Of a DNA stretch of 18,276 nt, positions 7,594 through 13,488 are shown one piece after another. Position numbers and translations under genes: made by a program. Source of the DNA: SKKY01 sp964622305 (lineage in GTDB: Bacteria > Bacillota > Peptococcia > Peptococcales > SKKY01); NCBI GenBank assembly GCA_964622305.1, contig CAZUPR010000025.1, positions 1 through 18,276 of the forward strand, read 5' to 3'. The notes below the pieces were generated by a model, which was given only the letters and a program-made list of their open reading frames with translations, was not told the origin of the DNA and did no database searches. How positions within the stretch are numbered: position 1 is the first letter of the stretch; each line of letters starts with the position of its first letter.

Positions 7594-7743
7594 TTACTTC
7601 TGCAGTAAAACTGCACCGTAGGGTGTTGATTTTGCTGTTTCAGAAGCTACCAGTGGATTGCTCCCAACCACGTTGAAAAACAGGTTAAAAGCAATTAAGG
7701 TAGTAACCAGAACAGTACAAACCCCAAGTTTGAACTTGAACAT
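7594..7743 (-). CDS. Small signal-peptide-like or membrane peptide, 49 residues, unrecognised
   Basis: The ORF starts at an ATG (7743-7741) with a perfect AGGAGG (7757-7752) and an 8-base spacer. The peptide begins with MFKFK, has a hydrophobic core of about residues 6-27 (LGVCTVLVTTLIAFNLFFNV), then a polar tail with a possible signal peptidase site near PLVAS and the end STPYGAVLLQK. The layout of basic start, hydrophobic core and short polar C-terminus resembles small exported peptide precursors such as Phr peptides; a one-helix membrane protein is equally possible. It has its own promoter, long leader and terminator, which argues strongly that it is expressed. No matching receptor gene of the Rap/RRNPP type is present in the window. 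Function unknown. Confidence 0.75.
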   Translation of the reverse strand: MFKFKLGVCTVLVTTLIAFNLFFNVVGSNPLVASETAKSTPYGAVLLQK

Positions 7744-7930
7744 TTGAGTGTCCTCCTAATAATATAATAGGTACGGTTAACTACCAGACTACCCTATTCC
7801 TGCAGATAACAAGTTATTTTAATCTAACCGGTCATGCAAGAATTCGTCGGGTTTTCCCAGGCAAGTATAAACTTGCACGGGTTAAAAAGACGAGCAGAAG
7901 ATTCCACCCGTTTAGTTATAGATTAAATCT
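7744..7930 (-). promoter_or_regulatory. Structured 5' leader RNA of the peptide gene, riboswitch-like, class not recognised
   Basis: The predicted transcript runs from about 7930 down to the start codon at 7743. UUUAAUCUA (7927-7919) pairs perfectly with UAGAUUAAA (7826-7818), closing a domain of about 110 nt. Inside it, ACGGGU (7911-7906) pairs with ACCCGU (7882-7877); GCAAG and CUUGC form a hairpin (7876-7861); GGG-AAAA-CCC forms another (7858-7849); and UCGUC (7893-7889) can pair with GACGA (7848-7844), which would make a pseudoknot. A second ACCCG (7852-7848) and a second CUUGC (7840-7836) offer competing partners. Close to the start codon CCUA can pair with the UAGG that leads into AGGAGG. 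I could not match it to a known riboswitch family. Confidence 0.55.
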
Positions 7931-7936
7931 ATACAT

Positions 7937-7965
7937 ATTATAATACTGTATACAAGATTTGTAAA
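7937..7965 (-). promoter_or_regulatory. Sigma-A promoter for the minus-strand peptide unit
   Basis: On the minus strand TTTACA (7965-7960) and TATAAT (7942-7937) are separated by exactly 17 bases. This is one mismatch from consensus at -35 and perfect at -10. Transcription would start near 7930. The perfect palindrome TATAGATT-A-AATCTATA (7917-7933) covers the start point and could be an operator or the 5' end of the leader structure. Confidence 0.85.
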
Positions 7966-7982
7966 GCCCCGGCCCCGGCCTG
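7966..7982. repeat. GC-rich block with tandem CCCCGG between divergent promoters
   Basis: The stretch at 7967-7980 is made only of G and C, with the unit CCCCGG twice in tandem followed by CC. It stands out in AT-rich intergenic DNA and lies directly upstream of the minus-strand -35 and upstream of the plus-strand promoter. Confidence 0.6.
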
Positions 7983-7992
7983 TAAAATAAAG

Positions 7993-8020
7993 TTGTTAAA
8001 ATAACATATAAATGTATAAT
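7993..8020 (+). promoter_or_regulatory. Promoter for the GntR/RCK_C regulator gene
   Basis: TTGTTA (7993-7998) and TATAAT (8015-8020) are separated by 16 bases. The inverted repeat TGTTA-AAA-TAACA (7994-8006) overlaps the -35, and ACAT-ATAA-ATGT (8004-8015) fills the spacer. These could be operator sites for autoregulation by the gene product; that is inferred from position only. Confidence 0.65.
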
Positions 8021-8066
8021 TTAGATAATGACTAGTTCTTAGAAATAAGTAAGGATGAGTGAAAAT

Positions 8067-8711
8067 ATGAGCAAGAAAGAAAATATTAAAAATATAGGCT
8101 CTATGGCCAAATACGAAAAGATAGCCTTTGATATTGCGACCAAGGTTTTAAAGAGGGAATACACCGAAGGTGAAAGACTCTACGGTCGTTCAACCTTGGC
8201 TGGCAAATATAATGTTTCTCCGGAAACTATCCGCAGGGCCGTTGCCCTCCTGCAAAGTATGGGCATAGTTGAAGTTTACCAGGGAAGCGGCATTGTTGTG
8301 AAATCAAGAGGTGCCGCAAGAAAATATGTAGAAAGCTTTAATCATCGTCAGGACCTTCTGGCAGCCAGAGAAAAATATCTAAAGCTGCTTGATGATAAAA
8401 GGGAACTTGATAAAAAGATAGAGGAGCAAATGGACAAGGTTCTTATGTATAGTTCCAGATTACTTTCCATCCTGCCTATGGTGGGCGAAATTATGATTGA
8501 AAAAACATCTCCTTTAATCAATAAAAGCCTCATTGAATTAGAATTTAGAAGAAATACAGATGCTACAGTGATAGCTATTGAAAGAAAAGGTGAAGAAATT
8601 TTTTCACCCAACAAAGATTTTGTTTTACAGGAAGGAGACTGTCTGATTTTTATTGCTCCTTCAGAACATACTGATAAAATTGAGAAGTATGTAAATAGTC
8701 AGATATTATAA
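8067..8711 (+). CDS. GntR-family regulator with RCK_C (TrkA_C) domain, BusR-like
   Basis: A 214-residue transcription factor. Residues of about 14-80 form a GntR-type winged helix (EGERLYGRSTLAGKYNVSPE, then ETIRRAVALLQSMGIVEV with the wing GSGIVV). Residues of about 95-133 are a charged coiled coil. Residues of about 136-210 are an RCK_C domain (TSPLINKSLIELEF, VIAIERKGEEI, LQEGDCLIFIAPSE). This order is that of BusR, the repressor of betaine uptake genes in lactic acid bacteria, which senses c-di-AMP through its RCK_C domain. The ATG at 8067 is preferred over that at 8055 because AAGGATGAG (8051-8059) then has a sensible spacer. It is followed after eight bases by ywlC, so it heads the downstream genes. 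Target genes here are unknown; Mrp, itself and the divergent peptide unit are candidates. Confidence 0.9.
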   Translation: MSKKENIKNIGSMAKYEKIAFDIATKVLKREYTEGERLYGRSTLAGKYNVSPETIRRAVALLQSMGIVEVYQGSGIVVKSRGAARKYVESFNHRQDLLAAREKYLKLLDDKRELDKKIEEQMDKVLMYSSRLLSILPMVGEIMIEKTSPLINKSLIELEFRRNTDATVIAIERKGEEIFSPNKDFVLQEGDCLIFIAPSEHTDKIEKYVNSQIL

Positions 8712-8719
8712 GAAAAGAT

Positions 8720-9778
8720 ATGAAAACTAAAATCTTTAAGATAGATAAAAACAAGATAGAAAACAAGCTGATCACAGAAGCTGCTAACCTGCTTAAAGAT
8801 GGCGGGGTAGTGGCTTTTCCTACAGAAACTGTATATGGACTTGGTGCCAGTGCTTTTTCTCCAGTCGCAATAGAAAAAATCTTTCTTGCCAAGGGCAGAC
8901 CAAGAGATAACCCTTTAATTGTACATATTCATTCCATGGATCAAATGGATCTTCTGGTAGAAGAAATACCAAAAGAGGCAAAGATTCTTGCCCAGAAGTT
9001 CTGGCCAGGCCCTTTGACCATGATACTAAAGGCTAAGAAAAACATCCCAAAAGAAGTTACGGCTGGCTTGGATACCTTGGGGGTAAGGATGCCCTCAGAC
9101 CCTCTGGCCCTGGCTTTTTTAAGGGAATGCAATATTCCTGTGGCAGCTCCGAGCGCCAATATTTCCGGCAGGCCAAGTCCTACAATGGGGCAACACGTTC
9201 TGGAGGATTTGACTGGCAAGGTTGATGGAATTATTCTCTCAGACCAATCGGCTATTGGAATAGAATCAACAGTAATCGATATGACCACAAATCCAGCTAT
9301 GATTTTGAGACCTGGCAGCCTAAGTCTGGAGGAAATCAGGCAATATATTGAGGCTGAAGAAGAAAATACTTTTTCAAGCGAAAAACCGCGTTCACCAGGA
9401 ACTAAATATCGCCATTACGCACCCCAGGGGCAACTTTTTTTGGTTGAAGGCAGTCGGGAGGAACAGGCTGCAAAATTTAAAAAAATTTTGCGGGGACTTG
9501 CAGAGGGAAGAATTAGCGGCAAGCATGGTTTTTATGTTACTCAGGAATTCTTTTGTGATTTTCTCGAGGATGAGGAGGCCCACAATCCTTTGTTAATAGT
9601 AAAAATAGCAGGAAGTTTGCAAGAAAAGCAGCAAATTATTGCTGATCTTTATAAAAACCTGAGGGAGTTTGACCAGGAAAAAGTTGAATTTATATACATG
9701 GAAGATATAAAGGAAGAAAATATTGGCCGGGCCTTTAAAAACAGGGTGGAAAAGGCGTCAGGAGGTAGAGTTCTGTGA
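8720..9778 (+). CDS. ywlC: Threonylcarbamoyl-AMP synthase (Sua5/YwlC)
   Basis: Makes L-threonylcarbamoyl-AMP from threonine, bicarbonate and ATP, the first step of the universal t6A37 tRNA modification. The YrdC domain covers about residues 12-205, with FPTETVYGLG (33-42), KGRPRDNPL (58-66) and PSANISGRPSPT (144-155). The conserved linker RSPGTKYRHYAP (224-235) leads into the C-terminal Sua5 domain, so this is the long Sua5 form of 352 residues. The ribosome binding site (AAGAAAAG) is weak, and the gene follows the GntR/RCK_C regulator by eight bases, so coupled expression is likely. Its stop overlaps the ywlE start by three bases. In Bacillus, ywlC heads the same gene cluster. Confidence 0.95.
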   Translation: MKTKIFKIDKNKIENKLITEAANLLKDGGVVAFPTETVYGLGASAFSPVAIEKIFLAKGRPRDNPLIVHIHSMDQMDLLVEEIPKEAKILAQKFWPGPLTMILKAKKNIPKEVTAGLDTLGVRMPSDPLALAFLRECNIPVAAPSANISGRPSPTMGQHVLEDLTGKVDGIILSDQSAIGIESTVIDMTTNPAMILRPGSLSLEEIRQYIEAEEENTFSSEKPRSPGTKYRHYAPQGQLFLVEGSREEQAAKFKKILRGLAEGRISGKHGFYVTQEFFCDFLEDEEAHNPLLIVKIAGSLQEKQQIIADLYKNLREFDQEKVEFIYMEDIKEENIGRAFKNRVEKASGGRVL

Positions 9779-10239
9779 AAGTATTATTTGTTTGCACTGG
9801 AAATACCTGCCGTAGTCCCATGGCGGAGAGAGCTGCCAGAAAACTCATAGGTAAGGGCGAATTTGAATCTGCCGGAATTTTTTCCTCAGGAGGAGATGCT
9901 CTTTCAAGGCATGCTGAGGCAATACTTATAGAGAACTCCATGGATGCAGAGGATTTTCTTTCACAAAGGGTTAATCAGGAACTTTTGGAAGAGGCTGATC
10001 TAATTTTAACAATGACCAGAGAACAAAAGGAAATCTTAAAAAGCTTTTTTTCCCAGGAAAAGGATAAAATTTTCCTTTTAAAAGAGTATAATAGGATGGG
10101 AGATGAAAAAGCAGGCTCAGAGGATTTGGAAATTCCTGATCCCTTTGGCTCGGATTTATCTTCTTACAGAGAAACTTTTGAAGAAATAAAAAATGAGATT
10201 ATCAGACTGGGCGTGATATTAGATGGAAAAAATGACTGA
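9775..10239 (+). CDS. ywlE: Protein-arginine phosphatase (YwlE-type low-molecular-weight phosphatase)
   Basis: A 154-residue phosphatase of the low-molecular-weight tyrosine phosphatase fold. The P-loop is CTGNTCRS with nucleophile Cys7 and Arg13; the general acid is Asp122 in PDPFG. Thr11 occupies the place that in Bacillus subtilis YwlE gives selectivity for phosphoarginine, where tyrosine phosphatases have a bulkier residue. LLKEY (101-105) also matches YwlE. It therefore probably reverses arginine phosphorylation by McsB-type kinases; no such kinase lies in the window. The start is GTG at 9775, overlapping the ywlC stop, with GGAGGT about eight bases upstream. The ywlC-ywlE pairing matches Bacillus. 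Confidence 0.92.
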   Translation: MKVLFVCTGNTCRSPMAERAARKLIGKGEFESAGIFSSGGDALSRHAEAILIENSMDAEDFLSQRVNQELLEEADLILTMTREQKEILKSFFSQEKDKIFLLKEYNRMGDEKAGSEDLEIPDPFGSDLSSYRETFEEIKNEIIRLGVILDGKND

Positions 10240-10786
10240 GAGACAAATTTACCGGGATACAAAAAAAGTTTTGGATGCCATTTTGACAGAAGTTGGTCCA
10301 ATGGATGGAAAGCTGCTTTTGATTGGCTGCTCCACAAGTGAAGTGGCTGGTGAAAGTATAGGAAGCAGTGGAAATTTGAGCCTTGCCCTGGAAATGGCTG
10401 ATGCTTTTTTTGAATATGCAGAAAAACATGCATTTGATTTGGCCTTCCAATGTTGTGAGCATCTAAACCGGGCTTTAGTTGTTGATCAAAGTCTCATGGA
10501 AAGAAAAATCCTGACTCAGGTGAATGCTATCCCTGTTAAAAGAGCAGGGGGGGCCATGGCTGAGGAAGCATATAAGCGTTTTGCCAGACCTTGCCTGGTT
10601 GAAAGCCTTGCGGCTGATTTTGGGCTGGATATAGGCTTGACACTTATTGGAATGAACCTTAAAAAGGTTGCTGTTCCGGTAAGGTTAAGCCAGAAAAAAA
10701 TAGGGGAGGCCACTATTGTTTTTGCTAAAACCAGGCCTAAATACGTTGGTGGTGAAAGAGCAGTCTACGACAGCTCTTTAAAATAA
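10223..10786 (+). CDS. ywlG: YwlG/UPF0340 (DUF436) family protein
   Basis: A 187-residue soluble protein of the UPF0340 family (YwlG in Bacillus), whose biochemical role is not known to me. Recognisable stretches are LLIGCSTSEVAGESIGS (about 32-48), CCEHLNRALV (about 77-86), NAIPVKRAGGAMAEEAYKRF in the middle, and a C-terminal part ending in KTRPKYVGGERAVYDSS. The Cys, His and Glu residues could suggest metal or ligand binding, but that is inference. The ATG at 10223 overlaps the end of ywlE by 17 bases; an in-frame ATG at 10232 is an alternative. The ribosome binding site (GGGCGTGAT) is weak. In Bacillus an rpiB gene (ywlF) lies between ywlE and ywlG; it is absent here. Confidence 0.9.
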   Translation: MEKMTERQIYRDTKKVLDAILTEVGPMDGKLLLIGCSTSEVAGESIGSSGNLSLALEMADAFFEYAEKHAFDLAFQCCEHLNRALVVDQSLMERKILTQVNAIPVKRAGGAMAEEAYKRFARPCLVESLAADFGLDIGLTLIGMNLKKVAVPVRLSQKKIGEATIVFAKTRPKYVGGERAVYDSSLK

Positions 10787-10828
10787 AAATTAAGGCAAGA
10801 AATTTTTTATAATCAAGGGGGAAAGAAA

Positions 10829-12082
10829 TTGAACTATGTAGATCATTTTGTAAGGAAAGCTGACCCAGAAATCGCAGACATAATTGCCCTGGAAAGTAAA
10901 AGGCAAAAAGAAAAGATAGAACTTATTGCTTCTGAAAACTTTGTCAGTCCTGCTGTAATGGCAGCTATGGGCTCTACCCTTACTAACAAGTACGCAGAAG
11001 GTTACCCTGGCAAGAGATACTACGGAGGTTGCGAGTACGTTGATATGGCTGAGAATTTGGCTATAGCAAGGGCCAAAAAAATATTTTCTGCCGAGCACGT
11101 TAATGTCCAGCCACATTCAGGAGCCCAGGCTAATACAGCTGTTTATTATGCCGTATTAGAGCATGGCGATAAGATTATGGGTATGGATTTAAGCCACGGA
11201 GGGCACTTGACTCATGGTAGCCCTGTTAATTTTTCTGGAAAATATTATGAAATTGTTTCATATGAAGTAGAAAAAGATACTGAGCAAATTGATTATAAAA
11301 AATTAAGAGAGCAAGCCCTTAAAGAAAGGCCAAAAATGATTGTGGCTGGGGCCAGTGCCTACTCAAGGATTATAGACTTTAAAAAGTTCAGAGAAATAGC
11401 TGATGAAATTGGTGCCTATTTCATGGTAGATATGGCCCACATTGCAGGCCTTGTTGCGGCAGGTCTTCATCCTAACCCGGTTGAATACGCAGATTTTGTG
11501 ACAACAACAACTCATAAAACCTTAAGAGGCCCCAGGGGTGGGATGATTCTTTGCAAGGAAGAGTATGGACCTGCTATAGACCGGGCAATTTTCCCTGGTA
11601 TACAGGGTGGCCCGCTTATGCATATTATCGCCGCCAAAGCCATAGCCTTTAAAGAAGCTTTGCAACCAGAATTTGTTGAATACCAAAAACAAATTATAAA
11701 GAATGCCAAGGCTCTGGCTCAGGCTCTGGAAGATAAAGGTTTTAGGATAGTTTCTGGCGGGACTGATAATCACCTGATTCTTTTAGACCTTACAGCCCAG
11801 GATCTTTCCGGCAAGGAAGCAGAAAATATGCTGGATGAGGCTAACGTTACCGCTAACAAAAACACCATCCCCTTCGAAACAAAAGGGCCTTTTGTTACCA
11901 GTGGTATCAGGCTAGGAACTCCAGCCACAACAACCAGGGGGATGAAAGAAGAGGAAATGAAGGAAATAGCAGAAATAATTGCCTTGGTCCTTATTGAGAA
12001 GAAATCACAGGAAGCAAGAGAAAGGGTAAAAAAACTTACTGACAGATTTTCACTCTACGGAGAGATTGAGGAAGAGGTGTGA
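10829..12082 (+). CDS. glyA: Serine hydroxymethyltransferase
   Basis: A PLP enzyme that converts serine and tetrahydrofolate to glycine and methylene-tetrahydrofolate, the one-carbon donor for thymidylate and purine synthesis. Length is 417 residues, as expected. Visible motifs are IELIASENFVSPAV near residues 29-42, YAEGYPGKRYYGG, the PLP-lysine motif TTTTHKTLRGPRGG with Lys230, and RLGTPATTTRG near the end. The start is TTG, with AAGGGGGAAAG just upstream. The 42-base gap after ywlG contains a TATAAT, but it lies too close to the ribosome binding site to be convincing as a promoter. It directly precedes upp, as in Bacillus. Confidence 0.97.
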   Translation: MNYVDHFVRKADPEIADIIALESKRQKEKIELIASENFVSPAVMAAMGSTLTNKYAEGYPGKRYYGGCEYVDMAENLAIARAKKIFSAEHVNVQPHSGAQANTAVYYAVLEHGDKIMGMDLSHGGHLTHGSPVNFSGKYYEIVSYEVEKDTEQIDYKKLREQALKERPKMIVAGASAYSRIIDFKKFREIADEIGAYFMVDMAHIAGLVAAGLHPNPVEYADFVTTTTHKTLRGPRGGMILCKEEYGPAIDRAIFPGIQGGPLMHIIAAKAIAFKEALQPEFVEYQKQIIKNAKALAQALEDKGFRIVSGGTDNHLILLDLTAQDLSGKEAENMLDEANVTANKNTIPFETKGPFVTSGIRLGTPATTTRGMKEEEMKEIAEIIALVLIEKKSQEARERVKKLTDRFSLYGEIEEEV

Positions 12083-12083
12083 T

Positions 12084-12713
12084 ATGGCAAAAGTTCATGA
12101 GCTTACCCACCCTCTAATTCAGCATAAATTGACCTTCATCAGAGATAAATCAACTGGCCCCAAGGAATTTAGAGAACTGGTAGAAGAAGTGACCATGTTA
12201 ATGACCTATGAGGTAACAAAAGATATGCCTCTTGAAGAGATAACTATTGAAACACCGGTAAGAACAACAAAATCTAAGGTAATATCGGGCCGAAAAGTTG
12301 GTTTGGTTCCTATTTTAAGGGCCGGACTTGGTATGGTAGAAGGCATGTTAAAGATGATACCTGCGGCTAAAGTTGGGCATATAGGCCTATACAGGGATCC
12401 AGAGACTCTTCTGCCGGTGGAATATTATTGCAAGATGCCACCTGATATTGCCAAAAGAGATCTCTTTGTTCTTGATCCCATGCTGGCAACTGGCGGATCG
12501 GCCTCGATGGCAATAGATTTTCTAAAAGAAAAAGGAGCAGACAGTATTAAATTGGTAAGTTTAATTGCAGCTCCGGAAGGAATTAAATTTGTGACAGACA
12601 AGCACCCAGATGTAGATATTTATGTTGCTGCTATTGATGAGAAACTCAATGATCATGGTTATATCGTGCCAGGTCTTGGGGATGCTGGAGACCGTATCTT
12701 TGGAACCATATAA
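12084..12713 (+). CDS. upp: Uracil phosphoribosyltransferase
   Basis: Pyrimidine salvage enzyme making UMP from uracil and PRPP. Its 209 residues are the family norm. The PRPP loop is DPMLATGGSA (131-140), and the uracil-binding C-terminal motif is YIVPGLGDAGDR (193-204). I placed the start at the ATG at 12084, one base after the glyA stop, with GAGGTG (12074-12079) upstream; this gives the usual N-terminus AKVHELTHPLIQHKLT. Its last bases overlap the dCMP deaminase start. It belongs to the conserved glyA-upp pair before the ATP synthase genes. Confidence 0.97.
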   Translation: MAKVHELTHPLIQHKLTFIRDKSTGPKEFRELVEEVTMLMTYEVTKDMPLEEITIETPVRTTKSKVISGRKVGLVPILRAGLGMVEGMLKMIPAAKVGHIGLYRDPETLLPVEYYCKMPPDIAKRDLFVLDPMLATGGSASMAIDFLKEKGADSIKLVSLIAAPEGIKFVTDKHPDVDIYVAAIDEKLNDHGYIVPGLGDAGDRIFGTI

Positions 12714-13167
12714 AAGGAAAAGCTGGGATGAGTACTTTTTGGACATAGCCCAACTGGTTTCATCCCGTTCAACATGCTTACGAAGACAAGTGGGTGCTGT
12801 TCTCGTAAAAGATAATCATATTTTAGCCACTGGCTATAATGGAGCTCCAAGAGGTTTGGAACATTGTTTAGACCGGAGCTGCATTAGAGAACAACATGGA
12901 ATACCTTCAGGGGAAAGACATGAATTTTGCCGTGGGATACATGCTGAACAAAATGCCCTTATTCAGGCTGCTGTTCATGGAATCAGCATAGAAGACAGCA
13001 CTCTTTATTGTACCAACTTTCCTTGTTCTCTTTGCTCCAAACTCATAATAAATGCCAAGGTAAAAAGAATTGTATATTTAGAAGGATACCCAGATGAGCT
13101 GTCTAAGGAGCTTTTGGCAGAATCCACCCTGGAGCTTGTCCAGTTAGGAGGAAGTGATGAAGTATAA
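12700..13167 (+). CDS. comEB: dCMP deaminase (ComEB family)
   Basis: Zinc deaminase that turns dCMP into dUMP, feeding thymidylate synthesis. The catalytic motif is HAEQNAL with zinc ligand His81 and catalytic Glu83, and the other zinc ligands are Cys109 and Cys112 in PCSLC. Cys56, Cys61 and Cys77 match the extra cysteines of this family. The start is uncertain: the TTG at 12700, with GGAG (12687-12690) nine bases upstream, gives MEPYKRKSWDEYF and 155 residues; the ATG at 12682 would add six residues. Either start overlaps the end of upp. It is coupled to the MazG-like gene and, together with upp and glyA, makes a pyrimidine and thymidylate supply cluster. Confidence 0.93.
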   Translation: MEPYKRKSWDEYFLDIAQLVSSRSTCLRRQVGAVLVKDNHILATGYNGAPRGLEHCLDRSCIREQHGIPSGERHEFCRGIHAEQNALIQAAVHGISIEDSTLYCTNFPCSLCSKLIINAKVKRIVYLEGYPDELSKELLAESTLELVQLGGSDEV

Positions 13168-13468
13168 GAGCATAGCCCTTCCAAGGCTTAATAAGTTACA
13201 ACCAACTATCGAATCAACGGCACTTAAGCTAATGGAAGAGACTGGTGAGTTGGCTCAGGCTATTGGCAAATATAGAGGTATGAGTGGCGAGCAGACCAGT
13301 TTAGAAGAAAATGAAGTTATGGAAAAAATTTGTTCTGAACTTTTAGATGTTGCACAAACAGCGGTGTCCCTAATGTTTGTCCTCGAAGAAGAACATCAAA
13401 TGGACATAGGTGCTGCTTTGGAAAATCATATTCAGAAATTGATTGACCGGGGCTATTTAAGCTACTAG
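13157..13468 (+). CDS. MazG-like nucleotide pyrophosphohydrolase family protein
   Basis: A 103-residue all-alpha protein with the MazG-type metal-binding pattern: EETGE (27-31) on one helix and ELLDVAQ (61-67) on the next. Members of this superfamily remove pyrophosphate from (d)NTPs, but the substrate of this one cannot be read from the sequence. The single short domain resembles stand-alone MazG-like proteins rather than full-length MazG. The ATG at 13157 follows AGGAGG (13146-13151) and overlaps the dCMP deaminase stop by 11 bases. Its place directly after dCMP deaminase suggests a role in dCTP/dUTP pool control or nucleotide cleaning. Confidence 0.82.
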   Translation: MKYKSIALPRLNKLQPTIESTALKLMEETGELAQAIGKYRGMSGEQTSLEENEVMEKICSELLDVAQTAVSLMFVLEEEHQMDIGAALENHIQKLIDRGYLSY

Positions 13469-13488
13469 GTGCAAAGAAAGGAAAAAGA

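Noticed and set aside
7744..7930. Possible ydaO-type c-di-AMP riboswitch or T-box in the peptide leader (GGGTGGAATC and AGTTAACC on the minus strand recall pieces of these families).
   Set aside because: The other conserved blocks of the ydaO RNA, and the T-box specifier stem with its terminator, are not present in the right order. The resemblance is only to short pieces.
7542..7980. CRISPR array, insertion sequence or phage attachment site in the only long intergenic gap.
   Set aside because: There are no regularly spaced repeats, no transposase or integrase fragments, and no terminal inverted repeats with target duplications. The region is explained by promoters, leader, peptide ORF and terminators.
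10808..10813. TATAAT before glyA as a promoter -10.
   Set aside because: No -35 lies at a normal distance, and the transcript would begin inside the glyA ribosome binding site.
10790..11116. Open reading frame of 108 codons on the minus strand overlapping the start of glyA.
   Set aside because: It is antisense to the conserved N-terminal region of glyA and has no recognisable domain.
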